Of a stretch of 64,000 nucleotides of DNA, positions 1-10,550 are shown piece by piece; the first letter of the stretch is position 1, and the number at the start of each line of letters is the position of its first letter. The position numbers and the translations under genes were made by a program. The notes under the pieces are model-generated. The model was given only the letters and a program-made list of their open reading frames with translations, was not told the origin of the DNA and did not search any database. Origin of the DNA: Paucibacter sp. PLA-PC-4 (GTDB taxonomy: Bacteria; Pseudomonadota; Gammaproteobacteria; Burkholderiales; Burkholderiaceae_C); NCBI RefSeq assembly GCF_026241155.1, contig NZ_JAPFGP010000007.1, positions 124,001 to 188,000 on the forward strand, read 5' to 3'.

Positions 1-197
1 ACGGCCGTCTGTTCGGCTCGGTCACCAATGCCGACATCGCCGATGCACTGAGCAAGCTGGGCTTCGCTGTGAGCAAGTCGCAGATTCGTCTGCCGCTGGG
101 CCCGCTGAAGGCCGTCGGCGAGTTCGCCGTCAGCGTCGCTCCGCACACCGATGTGGTGTCGGAAGTGACCGTGCAAGTGGTTGCTGAGGCAGAATAA
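1..197 (+). CDS. rplI: 50S ribosomal protein L9, C-terminal part (5' end outside window)
   Basis: Only the last 64 codons are present, read in frame from base 3 to a TAA at 195-197. The visible protein has the L9 C-terminal domain pattern: [16 protein letters not shown], then KLGF, then [14 protein letters not shown] and a closing [11 protein letters not shown]9 is a structural protein of the large ribosomal subunit. In betaproteobacteria it ends the rpsF-priB-rpsR-rplI operon and is followed by dnaB, as here. A strong rho-independent terminator lies 55 bp after the stop. Confidence 0.95.
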   Translation, partial: GRLFGSVTNADIADALSKLGFAVSKSQIRLPLGPLKAVGEFAVSVAPHTDVVSEVTVQVVAEAE

Positions 198-251
198 GCC
201 CAACGCTAGCAAACCCCGGTTGGTGTGGCCTCAACAGGGCTGCACCATCAG

Positions 252-284
252 AAAAGCCGACGACTTTCGAGCCGTCGGCTTTTT
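252..284 (+). terminator. Rho-independent terminator after rplI
   Basis: A perfect 11-bp stem, AAAAGCCGACG (252-262) with CGTCGGCTTTT (273-283), has a 10-nt loop and runs straight into a T tract. It should end the ribosomal protein operon, so dnaB needs its own promoter or depends on read-through. Confidence 0.9.
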
Positions 285-293
285 GCCTTCTGG

Positions 294-314
294 GCGGATG
301 AGTTGTTCATCCGC
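294..314. promoter_or_regulatory. Perfect dyad upstream of dnaB
   Basis: GCGGATGA (294-301), GTTGT, TCATCCGC (307-314): a perfect 8-bp inverted repeat with a 5-nt spacer, 10 bp after the rplI terminator and 48 bp before dnaB. There is no T tract, so it is not a typical terminator. It could be an operator or a leader hairpin; the function is unknown. Confidence 0.4.
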
Positions 315-336
315 TATTCAGCGCTTTTGCACAGCT

Positions 337-345
337 TTATCCACA
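337..345 (+). promoter_or_regulatory. DnaA-box sequence TTATCCACA upstream of dnaB
   Basis: The 9-mer TTATCCACA is a perfect match to the strong DnaA box consensus. It ends 16 bp before the dnaB ATG. The match is seen in the sequence; that DnaA binds here and controls dnaB is inference. Confidence 0.5.
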
Positions 346-361
346 GAGCCCTGAAACCGCC

Positions 362-1783
362 ATGTCTGCGATCTTCTCCTCCGCTCCTACTCCCGGCGGT
401 CACGATGACGAAGTGGCCCGCCTGCGCGTGCCGCCGCACTCGGTCGAAGCCGAGCAAAGCGTGCTCGGCGGTCTGTTGATCGACAACACGGCCTGGGACC
501 GCGCCGGCGACATGTTGACCGACGCCGACTTCTACCGCTACGAGCACAAGCAGATCTATGCCTCGATCGGCAAGCTGATCAATGCCGGCAAGCCGGCAGA
601 CGTTGTGACGGTGTTCGAGGAATTGACCTCGCTGGGCAAGGCCCAGGACTGCGGCGGCCTGGCCTATCTGAACGATCTGGCGCAAAGCGTGCCGAGCGCC
701 GGCAATCTGCGTCGCTATGCAGAAATCGTGCGCGAGCGCGCGGTGCTGCGCAAGCTGGTCAGCGCCAGCGACGAGATCGCCAGCGCGGCGCTCAATCCGC
801 AAGGGCGGGCGGTCAAGGACATCGTCGATGAGGCCGAGGGCAAGATCTTTCGCATCAATGAGGAAGGCAATCGCAGCGGCCAGGGGTTCCAGAGTATGGA
901 CAACCTGGTCGTCGCCTTGATCGACCGCGTCAACGAGCTGGCCGAGAACGGCGCCGAAGACGTGACCGGCGTGCGTACCGGTTTCTACGACCTCGACAAT
1001 ATGACCGCCGGCCTGCAGCCCGGCGACCTGATCATCCTGGCCGCGCGTCCCTCGATGGGCAAGACCGCCTTCGTCGTCAACATCGGCGAGAACGTCGCGA
1101 TCAACGAAGGACTGCCGGTCGTTATCTACTCGATGGAAATGGGCGCGGCCCAGCTCGCTCTGCGTATGGTGGGCTCGGTCGGGCGTATCGACCAAAGCCG
1201 TCTGCGCCTGGGCCGGCTGGCCGACGACGAATGGGGCCGCTTGTCCGAGGCAGTCGACAAGCTCGGCAAGGCCCATATCTACATCGACGAAAGCCCCGGC
1301 CTGTCGCCCAGCGAGGTGCGGGCGCGTGCGCGCCGCCAGGCCCGCATCAGCGGCCAGCTCGGCCTCATCATCATCGACTATCTGCAGCTGATGAGCGGCA
1401 ACGGCGGCAATGAGGAAAACCGTGCCACCGTGATCGGCGAGATCTCGCGCGGCCTGAAGGCGCTAGCCAAGGAGCTCAAGTGCCCGGTCATCGCGCTGTC
1501 GCAGCTGAACCGCTCGGTCGAAACCCGGCCCGACAAGCGCCCGATGATGTCCGATCTGCGTGAGTCCGGCGCCATCGAGCAGGATGCCGACATCATCATG
1601 TTCATCTACCGCGACGAGTACTACACCAAGGACGAATGCAAGGAGCCCGGTGTCGCCGAGATCATCATCGCCAAGCAGCGCAATGGCCCTGTGGGCACGG
1701 TCAAGCTGGCCTTTGCGCGCCAGCACACCAAGTTCGAGAACCTGGCGCCCGGCTATGTCAGCCCCGGCGGCGACGACTACTGA
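362..1783 (+). CDS. dnaB: Replicative DNA helicase DnaB
   Basis: Hexameric 5'-3' helicase that unwinds DNA at the replication fork and recruits DnaG primase. The 473-residue protein has the usual length. The N-terminal domain begins PPHSVEAEQSVLGGLL (about 24-39). The RecA-like domain carries Walker A ARPSMGKTA (228-236), Walker B LIIIDYLQLM (about 335-344) and the conserved SQLNRSVETR and DLRESGAIEQDAD stretches. No intein is present. The ATG at 362 is the first in-frame start after a region holding a dyad and a DnaA-box sequence. The gene follows rplI, a standard betaproteobacterial order. Confidence 0.98.
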   Translation: MSAIFSSAPTPGGHDDEVARLRVPPHSVEAEQSVLGGLLIDNTAWDRAGDMLTDADFYRYEHKQIYASIGKLINAGKPADVVTVFEELTSLGKAQDCGGLAYLNDLAQSVPSAGNLRRYAEIVRERAVLRKLVSASDEIASAALNPQGRAVKDIVDEAEGKIFRINEEGNRSGQGFQSMDNLVVALIDRVNELAENGAEDVTGVRTGFYDLDNMTAGLQPGDLIILAARPSMGKTAFVVNIGENVAINEGLPVVIYSMEMGAAQLALRMVGSVGRIDQSRLRLGRLADDEWGRLSEAVDKLGKAHIYIDESPGLSPSEVRARARRQARISGQLGLIIIDYLQLMSGNGGNEENRATVIGEISRGLKALAKELKCPVIALSQLNRSVETRPDKRPMMSDLRESGAIEQDADIIMFIYRDEYYTKDECKEPGVAEIIIAKQRNGPVGTVKLAFARQHTKFENLAPGYVSPGGDDY

Positions 1784-1807
1784 ACATCCCCTCGACAAGC
1801 AACGGCA

Positions 1808-1827
1808 TACTGTATAAATTAACAGTA
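1808..1827 (+). promoter_or_regulatory. LexA (SOS) box overlapping the start codon of the radical SAM gene
   Basis: TACTGTATAAATTAACAGTA fits the LexA operator pattern taCTGT-N8-ACAGta exactly in both half-sites. Its last base is the A of the ATG at 1827. It also contains TATAAA (1813-1818), a good -10 hexamer, with TCGACA (1792-1797) as a possible -35 at 15 bp. Transcription from this -10 would begin close to the ATG, and no Shine-Dalgarno sequence is visible, so a leaderless SOS-controlled mRNA is plausible. Confidence 0.8.
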
Positions 1828-2936
1828 TGTCAATCAAGCAGCCCGCCCCGAGTCAAGCGACCGTCCAGAAGGGGCGCGGCAGCGCCTGGCAGATCGCCCA
1901 CCGTTTCGAGCGCGCCGAGCGCGAGGTCTTCGATGATGGCTGGGGCACGCTGGACCAGTTCGCCGCACAAGAGCATCTCGCGCCGCAGACCGAGATCATT
2001 GAGGAGCGCGCGCGCAGCATCCTCTCGAGCAACCAGTCGCCCGACATCAGCTTCGATCGCTCGATCAATCCCTACCGGGGTTGTGAGCATGGTTGCATCT
2101 ACTGTTTTGCCCGGCCGACCCACAGCTATTTGAACCTGTCGCCGGGCCTGGACTTCGAGACCAAGATCATCGCCAAGGTCAATGCGGTGGAGCGCCTGCA
2201 TGCCGAGCTGAGCAAGCCGGGATACCGGCCGCTGTCCCTGGTACTGGGAACGGCCACCGACGCCTACCAGCCGGTAGAGCGGCGCCTGGGTCTCACGCGC
2301 GGCCTGATCGCGCTGCTGAGCGAATGCCGTCACCCGTTTTCGCTGGTCACCAAGTCATCGGGCGTCGAGCGCGACCTGGACCTGATCGCGCCGCATGCAG
2401 CGCGCGGCCTGGCCTCGGTCTATGTGTCGATCACCACCCTGGACCCGCAGTTGGCGCGGCTGATGGAGCCGCGTGCTGCCGCGCCGCAGCGGCGCTTGCG
2501 CACGATCAGGGCCCTGGCTGAGGCGGGCGTGCCGGTCGGGGTGAGCGTCTCGCCGCTGATCCCATTTCTGAACGAGCCGGAGCTCGAGCGCATTCTGGAG
2601 GCCGCTGCCGAGGCTGGCGCGAGCAGTGCCTTCAGCATTCCGCTGCGCCTGCCTTGGGAGGTCAATCCGCTGTTCCAGGAGTGGCTGCAGCGCCACTACC
2701 CGGAGCGCGCCGCGCGGGTGATGGCAAGGCTGCGCGATATGCGCGGCGGACGCGACAACGACGCCCGCTTCGGTACCCGCATGACCGGTGAGGGTCTGTG
2801 GGCCCAGCTGATGCAGCAACGGCTGCGCAAGGCATGCGAACGCCTGGGCTTGGGGCGCGAGCGCCGCGTCGTGGATCTGAGCCAGTTCCGGCCGCCCGCA
2901 GACGGCCGGTCACAGGCTCAGCAGACGCTGTTCTGA
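1827..2936 (+). CDS. PA0069-family radical SAM protein, predicted SOS-regulated
   Basis: This 369-residue protein holds the radical SAM cluster motif CEHGCIYCFARPTHSY (Cys at about 88, 92 and 95), which binds a 4Fe-4S cluster and S-adenosylmethionine. Upstream lie the family landmarks KGRGSAW and DDGWG, then SPDISFDRSINPYRGCEHGC. It belongs to the group annotated PA0069/Rv2578c and is distantly related to spore photoproduct lyase; its substrate is not known. The ATG at 1827 gives the expected short N-terminus before KGRG. A LexA box lies across the start, suggesting a DNA-damage role. The gene is convergent with dnaJ, with no bases between the two stop codons. Confidence 0.9.
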   Translation: MSIKQPAPSQATVQKGRGSAWQIAHRFERAEREVFDDGWGTLDQFAAQEHLAPQTEIIEERARSILSSNQSPDISFDRSINPYRGCEHGCIYCFARPTHSYLNLSPGLDFETKIIAKVNAVERLHAELSKPGYRPLSLVLGTATDAYQPVERRLGLTRGLIALLSECRHPFSLVTKSSGVERDLDLIAPHAARGLASVYVSITTLDPQLARLMEPRAAAPQRRLRTIRALAEAGVPVGVSVSPLIPFLNEPELERILEAAAEAGASSAFSIPLRLPWEVNPLFQEWLQRHYPERAARVMARLRDMRGGRDNDARFGTRMTGEGLWAQLMQQRLRKACERLGLGRERRVVDLSQFRPPADGRSQAQQTLF

Positions 2937-4079
<1,143 letters not shown>

Positions 4080-4160
4080 GGGCGGGTTCCGAGCCAAAAA
4101 TCACATTGCTTAAACAACAGCGCCGCGACGCGCTTTTGAGGCTGCGGCGCGGCGACAGCA

Positions 4161-4176
4161 CCGGACTCTGGTCCGG
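4161..4176 (-). other. Small hairpin between dnaK and dnaJ
   Basis: CCGGAC-TCTG-GTCCGG is a perfect 6-bp stem with a 4-nt loop, 15 bp after the dnaK stop. It lacks a T tract. It may be an mRNA-processing or partial-termination site that makes dnaJ expression lower than dnaK; this is inference. Confidence 0.35.
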
Positions 4177-4191
4177 CGCACCCTGCTGGAC

Positions 4192-6150
<1,959 letters not shown>

Positions 6151-6222
6151 GTGTGACTCCTGAAATTGCTTGGTTCTCGCTCAATTCGCCGATGGCGATT
6201 TGCTGAGCGTTGACTGAAGATG

Positions 6223-6250
6223 AAATGTGGATAAGTCGCTGCTTTTCAAG
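6223..6250 (-). promoter_or_regulatory. Sigma-32 (heat-shock) promoter of dnaK
   Basis: On the minus strand: CTTGAAA (6244-6250), 13 bp, CCACATTT (6223-6230). The RpoH consensus is CTTGAAA-N11..16-CCCCATnT, so the match is 7/7 and 7/8. The start site would lie about 65 nt upstream of the dnaK ATG. Confidence 0.8.
6226..6234 (-). promoter_or_regulatory. DnaA-box sequence overlapping the dnaK promoter -10
   Basis: TTATCCACA on the minus strand, a perfect DnaA box. Six of its bases fall inside the sigma-32 -10 element, so the match may be partly a by-product of CCACATTT. Binding is unproven. Confidence 0.35.
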
Positions 6251-6267
6251 GGGCAGCGGCCTGTGAA

Positions 6268-6783
6268 TTACTTGGGTGCTGCGACCGTGATCAGCGCGGG
6301 GCGTAGCACGCGCTCGGCAATCGAGTAGCCTTTTTGCAGCACCATCACGACCGTGTTGGCTTCTTGCTCGGCCGGCACCATCGAGATGGCCTGGTGCTGG
6401 TGCGGATCGAACTTGCTGCCGGGGGCCGGATTGATCTCGATGACCTTGTTGCGCTCCAGCGCGGCGGCGAGCTGGCGGCGCGTGGCATGCACGCCCTCCA
6501 GCACGGTCTCAACCTTGGCCTCGGGCATCGCGATGGCCGCTTCCATGCTGTCCATCACCGGCAGCATGGCTTCGGCAAAGCCTTCGACGGCGAACTTGCG
6601 CGCCTTGGTCATCTCGTCTTCCGAGCGGCGGCGGATGTTCTCAACCTCGGCCTTGGCGCGCAGGTAGGCGTCCGACATCTCGGCCAGACGGGCTTCCAGT
6701 TCGGCCAGCTTGGCCTCGGGGCTGGCGGCCTCGGCCTGCTCGACCGGGACTTCTTGGGGGGTAGGGGCGTTGTCGGTAGTCAT
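6268..6783 (-). CDS. grpE: Nucleotide exchange factor GrpE
   Basis: Exchanges ADP for ATP on DnaK. The 171-residue protein has an acidic N-terminus, a long helix ([30 protein letters not shown]) and a C-terminal beta domain with [15 protein letters not shown] and [18 protein letters not shown]. The start is set at the ATG at 6783 (MTTDN). A longer form starting with TTG at 6810 is unlikely because that codon falls within the -10 of the heat-shock promoter, upstream of the expected transcription start. It lies in the order hslR-grpE-dnaK-dnaJ. Confidence 0.96.
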   Translation of the reverse strand: MTTDNAPTPQEVPVEQAEAASPEAKLAELEARLAEMSDAYLRAKAEVENIRRRSEDEMTKARKFAVEGFAEAMLPVMDSMEAAIAMPEAKVETVLEGVHATRRQLAAALERNKVIEINPAPGSKFDPHQHQAISMVPAEQEANTVVMVLQKGYSIAERVLRPALITVAAPK

Positions 6784-6808
6784 GGTGGCAAGAGAAGCAA
6801 TCGCGCTC

Positions 6809-6836
6809 AAATGGGCGCTTTGTCCTGGATTTCAAG
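6809..6836 (-). promoter_or_regulatory. Sigma-32 (heat-shock) promoter of grpE
   Basis: On the minus strand: CTTGAAA (6830-6836), 13 bp, GCCCATTT (6809-6816), matching the RpoH consensus at 7/7 and 7/8. The start site falls near 6802, about 20 nt before the grpE ATG at 6783, which helps fix that start. Confidence 0.8.
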
Positions 6837-6873
6837 AGGGGGATTGTCGCCGGGATGTCCGGAAAAACCCGAG

Positions 6874-7305
6874 TTAGTCCAGATCCGGGTCCTCGGCCGT
6901 GGCTGACCAGCGGTCCCAGTCAGCCAGACGGCGCCGGTCCAGCTTGGTTGGCCGGCCTTGGGCGATGGTCTGGGCCGGTTCCGGCGCGAGCCGGCGCGCC
7001 TCGGCCGCGCGCTCGCGCAGCAGCAGGCTTTCCGGCGTTTCTTCATAGAGGGCCTGGGCTTGCGGCGCCGGGCCGCGGATGTGGCTAAGCCCGCGCACCC
7101 AAACTTCGCGCTCGACCACGCCCTGGCGCAGCCGCACGCGGTCACCCAGCTTGAGCTCACGCGAGGCCTTGGCGGCCTGACCATTGATCAGGACCCGGCC
7201 CTTGCCGATCTCCTCGACCGCCAGAGCGCGGGTCTTGAAAAAGCGCGCCGCCCACAGCCATTTGTCCAAGCGCAACCCGGCAGCGGCTTGTTCCTGTTGT
7301 CTCAT
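6874..7305 (-). CDS. hslR: S4-domain RNA-binding protein, Hsp15 (HslR) family
   Basis: Small RNA-binding protein of 143 residues. The S4 domain is at the N-terminus: LRLDKWLWAARFFKTRALA, then GKGRVLINGQAAKASRELKLGDRVRL. The C-terminal part is basic and ends RRRLADWDRW followed by an acidic tail. In E. coli Hsp15 binds 50S subunits that carry stalled nascent chains and is heat-inducible. Here it sits directly upstream of grpE and 29 bp downstream of the tctE stop, on the same strand, so it may be read through from the two-component genes; no separate heat-shock promoter was seen before it. Confidence 0.9.
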   Translation of the reverse strand: MRQQEQAAAGLRLDKWLWAARFFKTRALAVEEIGKGRVLINGQAAKASRELKLGDRVRLRQGVVEREVWVRGLSHIRGPAPQAQALYEETPESLLLRERAAEARRLAPEPAQTIAQGRPTKLDRRRLADWDRWSATAEDPDLD

Positions 7306-7334
7306 CGCGCGATTTTATCCAGCCGCGATGTCGC

Positions 7335-8747
7335 TCAGCCGGCCAGAGGCAGCCGCACACGGGCGTCCAGGCCGCTGACCGCCTGCCCATCGATCCGGTT
7401 GTTCAGCTCGATGCTGCCGGCCAGCGATTGCACGATCTCATGGCAGATCGCCAGCCCCAGGCCCGAGCCCTTGCGCGGATCGCCAGCCGCAAAGGGCAGG
7501 AACAGCTGGGTCTGCTGGGCGGCGCTCAGGCCGGGGCCGGAATCGGCCACGGTCAGCACCGCGACCCGGGCGTCGACCAGCAGCCGGATATGCAGCCGCC
7601 CACCGATCGGTGTGTGGTGGATGGCGTTGTGGATCAGGTTGCGGGTCAGCTCGCGCAAGGCCCATTCATGGCTGCGTATCGGCGCTGCCTGGGTCTCGAT
7701 ATCGAAGTCCAGCTGCTGCTCGGCGATCAGCGGCGCCACATCCAGCGCCACCGCCCGCGTCACCTCGGCCCAGTCCTGCACCGGCATAGCCTCGACCTGG
7801 TGGCGCAGCTGCTCGACCTTGGCCAGCGCGAGCATCTGGTTGGCGACCTGGGTGGCGCGCGCCACCGTGGTGTCGATCTCTGCCAGCGCTTGCAGCGGCT
7901 CGACATCACCCTGGCGGGCGCTCTGCACCTGAGTCTTCAGCACCGCCAGCGGCGTCTTCAACTGGTGCGAGGCGTCGCGCACGAAGCGCTTCTGGTGCTC
8001 CAGCAAGGCCTTCAGCCGAGCCACCACTTGATTGGTCGCATCGACCAGAGGCTGCCACTCGCGCGGTGCGTCGGGCGCATCCACCGGCGACAGATCGCCC
8101 TCAGTGCGCTCGCGCAGCTGGGCCGAGAGCCGACGCACCGGCAGCGTGGCGCGCTGCACCACCAGCACGACGACGATCACGATCACCAGCACCAGCAGGG
8201 CCTGGCGCCACAGGGTTTCGGTCAGTATCTGCTGGGCCAGCGTGTGGCGCAGCTCCAATGTCTCGGCCACCTGGATGGTCGCCATGCCTTGGCCGGCGAT
8301 GCCGGCCACCGGCTGCAGCAGCACCGCGACGCGAATCGGCTCGCCGCGATAGTGGTCGTCGTAGAAGGCCACCAAGGCGGCGTAAGGGCTCTTGGCCGGC
8401 AGCTTGCCGTGCCAGGGCGGCAAGTCTTCGAAGCCGGACACCATCTCGCCGTCGAAGCCGCTGACGCGGTAGAAGATGCGGCTGCGGTTGTCGGCCTCGA
8501 AGGGCTCCAGCGCCGAGTACAGCACGGTTGCGCGCAGTTGGGCTCGACTGCCGTCCGAGGTGACCTCCAGCAGCTCGCCAATCGATTTCGCCGAGGCCAG
8601 CAGGGTGCGGTCGTAGGCGGTGTCGGCGGCGCGCAAGGCCTGCTGGTAGAGGCTCCAGCTGTTGAATGCGATCAGCGCGACCACCGGCAGCAAAATGCCA
8701 AGGGTGAGGCGCCGCCGCAGCGAGGAGGGCCGGTGGGGCCGCCTCAT
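7335..8747 (-). CDS. tctE: Sensor histidine kinase, TctE-like
   Basis: Inner-membrane sensor kinase of 470 residues. A first membrane helix (LGILLPVVALIAFNSW) is followed by a periplasmic domain, a second helix (LLVLVIVIVVVLVV), a HAMP region and a HisKA domain with the phosphoacceptor in RDASHQLKTPL (about residue 257). The ATPase domain has LTRNLIHNAIHHTP (N box), VADSGPGLS (G1) and GSGLGLAICHEIV (G2). Its ATG overlaps the stop of the response regulator by 4 bp (ATGA). The adjacent divergent operon encodes a tricarboxylate transporter, so it probably senses a tricarboxylate or related acid, as TctE does. Confidence 0.88.
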   Translation of the reverse strand: MRRPHRPSSLRRRLTLGILLPVVALIAFNSWSLYQQALRAADTAYDRTLLASAKSIGELLEVTSDGSRAQLRATVLYSALEPFEADNRSRIFYRVSGFDGEMVSGFEDLPPWHGKLPAKSPYAALVAFYDDHYRGEPIRVAVLLQPVAGIAGQGMATIQVAETLELRHTLAQQILTETLWRQALLVLVIVIVVVLVVQRATLPVRRLSAQLRERTEGDLSPVDAPDAPREWQPLVDATNQVVARLKALLEHQKRFVRDASHQLKTPLAVLKTQVQSARQGDVEPLQALAEIDTTVARATQVANQMLALAKVEQLRHQVEAMPVQDWAEVTRAVALDVAPLIAEQQLDFDIETQAAPIRSHEWALRELTRNLIHNAIHHTPIGGRLHIRLLVDARVAVLTVADSGPGLSAAQQTQLFLPFAAGDPRKGSGLGLAICHEIVQSLAGSIELNNRIDGQAVSGLDARVRLPLAG

Positions 8748-9418
8748 GCGCCGGCCTTCAGCAAGTAGCCCAGGCCGCGCAGCGTCACCAGTTGCGCGCC
8801 GGTATGGGCGATGCGCTTGCGCAGCCGATAGGCCACCACCTCGATGGCTTCCAACTGCACGTCCAGCTCGCCCGGGAAGACCAGCTCGAACAATCGCTCC
8901 TTGGCGATGGCATGGCCCGGCCGTGCCAGCAGTGCGCGCAGCAGCGCGCTCTCGCGCGGCGTCAACTCCAGCACCTGGTCCTCGAAGTACACCGCGCCGT
9001 TGTCCCCGTCCAGCTGCATGCCGCAAAAGGCGGTCTGGCGCTGCGGCGCCGGACTGACCCCGCTGCGCCGACCCAGGGCCTGGATGCGTGCCATCAGCTC
9101 GTCCAGATCGAAGGGTTTGGGCAGGTAGTCGTCGGCGCCGACATTCAGGCCGAGGATGCGGTCGCCGACCGTGCCGCGGGCGGTCAGTATCAACACTGGG
9201 GTCTTCAGGCCGTCGGCGCGCGCGCGGGCCAGCACATCCAGTCCGTCCAGCCCCGGCAGGCTCAGGTCCAGCACCACGACGTCGGGCCGCCATTGCCCCC
9301 AGCGCTCCAGCGCCTTGAGCCCGTCGCCGACCGCCTGCACCTGCAGGCCGCGGCGCTCAAAGCTGCGCGTCAGGCTCAGCTGCATCGCCGGGTCGTCCTC
9401 AACTAGAAGCAGTTTCAT
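8744..9418 (-). CDS. tctD: OmpR/PhoB-type response regulator, TctD-like
   Basis: DNA-binding response regulator of 224 residues. The receiver domain begins MKLLLVEDDPAM and has the phosphoacceptor Asp51 in VVLDLSLPG and the conserved Lys in YLPKPF. The C-terminal winged helix contains LTPRESALLRALL and VVAYRLRKRI and ends TLRGLGYLLKAGA. A longer reading frame with GTG starts exists, but the ATG at 9418 matches the family start. It is translationally coupled to the kinase and transcribed divergently from tctC, the likely target. Confidence 0.9.
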   Translation of the reverse strand: MKLLLVEDDPAMQLSLTRSFERRGLQVQAVGDGLKALERWGQWRPDVVVLDLSLPGLDGLDVLARARADGLKTPVLILTARGTVGDRILGLNVGADDYLPKPFDLDELMARIQALGRRSGVSPAPQRQTAFCGMQLDGDNGAVYFEDQVLELTPRESALLRALLARPGHAIAKERLFELVFPGELDVQLEAIEVVAYRLRKRIAHTGAQLVTLRGLGYLLKAGA

Positions 9419-9424
9419 GGGGCG

Positions 9425-9453
9425 CGAGCCTAGCATTTTCCCTAGGTTCCGCG
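9425..9453. promoter_or_regulatory. Dyad between tctD and tctC
   Basis: The interrupted inverted repeat GCG-AG-CCTAG-N8-CTAGG-TTC-CGC lies just upstream of the tctD ATG. It is a candidate operator for the divergent regulator/transporter genes. The symmetry is seen; the binding protein is inferred. Confidence 0.35.
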
Positions 9454-9470
9454 ACAGCGGACTGACAGCC

Positions 9471-9498
9471 TTGACAGCGACGATCACCACTGTTCACT
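9471..9498 (+). promoter_or_regulatory. Candidate promoter of tctCBA
   Basis: A perfect -35 TTGACA (9471-9476) is followed after 16 bp by the weak -10 TTCACT (9493-9498), 25 bp before the tctC ATG. The weak -10 fits an activator-dependent promoter. A Shine-Dalgarno AGGAGA follows at about 9511. Confidence 0.4.
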
Positions 9499-9522
9499 CA
9501 AACCACAATAGGAGACAAGACC

Positions 9523-10482
9523 ATGCGTCGTGACGTCTTTCTGAAGTCCCTGGCCGCCCTGGCCGCCGCCGGCGCGCTGCCGCTGTCGGCCCGCGCTGCT
9601 GCCAATCTGAAGATCATGGTGCCGGCCAACCCGGGTGGCGGCTGGGACAGTACCGGCCGCGCGCTGGGCAAGGCCTTGCAGGACGCTGGCGTGGCCTCCT
9701 CGGTCACCTTCGAGAACAAGGGCGGCGCGGCCGGCGCCATCGGCTTGGCCCAGTTCGTCAACGCCAGCAAGGGCGACCCGAATTCGCTGATGGTGATGGG
9801 CGCGGTGATGCTGGGCGGCCTGATCACTGGCAAGCCGCCGGTCAGCCTGACCCAGGCGACACCGATCGCGCGCCTGACCAGCGAGTACAACGTCTTCGTG
9901 CTGCCGGCCAGCTCGCCCCTGAAGACCATGAAGGACGTGGTCGAGCAGATGAAGAAAGACCCGGCCAGCGTCAAGTGGGGCGGCGGTTCGCGCGGTGCCA
10001 CCGAACACATCGCGGCAGCGATGCTGGCGCGCGAGGCCGGCGTTGATGCGGCCAAGATCAACTATGTGCCCTTCCGCGGCGGTGGTGAGGCCACGGCCGC
10101 CATCTTGGGCGGCAATGTCACGGTCGGCGGCAGCGGCTACAGCGAGTTCCAGCAGTACATCGAGAGCGGCAAGATGCGCGCGATCGCGGTGACCTCGGCC
10201 ACCCGGCTCAAGGGCCTGGACATCCCGACGCTCAAGGAGATGGGCTACAACGTCGAGATCGGCAACTGGCGAGGCGTCTACGCGCCCCCGGGCATCACGC
10301 CCGAGCAGCGCAAGGCCCTGACCGATATGGTGATCAAGGCCACCAAGAGCAAGGCCTGGGCCGAGGCGCTGGAGAAGAACGGCTGGACGCCCGCCGTGAT
10401 GGCCGGCAAGGAGTTCGAGGACTTCGTCGATCGCGAGTTCGCCAGCCTGCGCGCCACCATGGTCAAGTCCGGCATGATCTGA
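9523..10482 (+). CDS. tctC: Tripartite tricarboxylate transporter, periplasmic binding protein TctC
   Basis: Periplasmic substrate-binding protein of 319 residues. It begins MRRDVFLKSLAALAAAGALPL, a Tat-like or Sec signal peptide cut after about ARA. The mature protein has the family landmarks VPANPGGGWDSTGRA, ENKGGAAGAIG, WGGGSRGATEHIAA, NYVPFRGGGEA and GNWRGVYAPPG. The family (Bug/TctC) binds citrate or other carboxylates. It is followed by tctB and tctA, so all three parts of the transporter are together. AGGAGA lies 8 nt before the ATG. The exact substrate cannot be read from the sequence. Confidence 0.93.
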   Translation: MRRDVFLKSLAALAAAGALPLSARAAANLKIMVPANPGGGWDSTGRALGKALQDAGVASSVTFENKGGAAGAIGLAQFVNASKGDPNSLMVMGAVMLGGLITGKPPVSLTQATPIARLTSEYNVFVLPASSPLKTMKDVVEQMKKDPASVKWGGGSRGATEHIAAAMLAREAGVDAAKINYVPFRGGGEATAAILGGNVTVGGSGYSEFQQYIESGKMRAIAVTSATRLKGLDIPTLKEMGYNVEIGNWRGVYAPPGITPEQRKALTDMVIKATKSKAWAEALEKNGWTPAVMAGKEFEDFVDREFASLRATMVKSGMI

Positions 10483-10550
10483 GCGGTCTGACCGCTGTCT
10501 GCGAGGGGCTGGCTGCCCGTGGCCGGCCCCCGTTTCATATGGAGTGGCCG

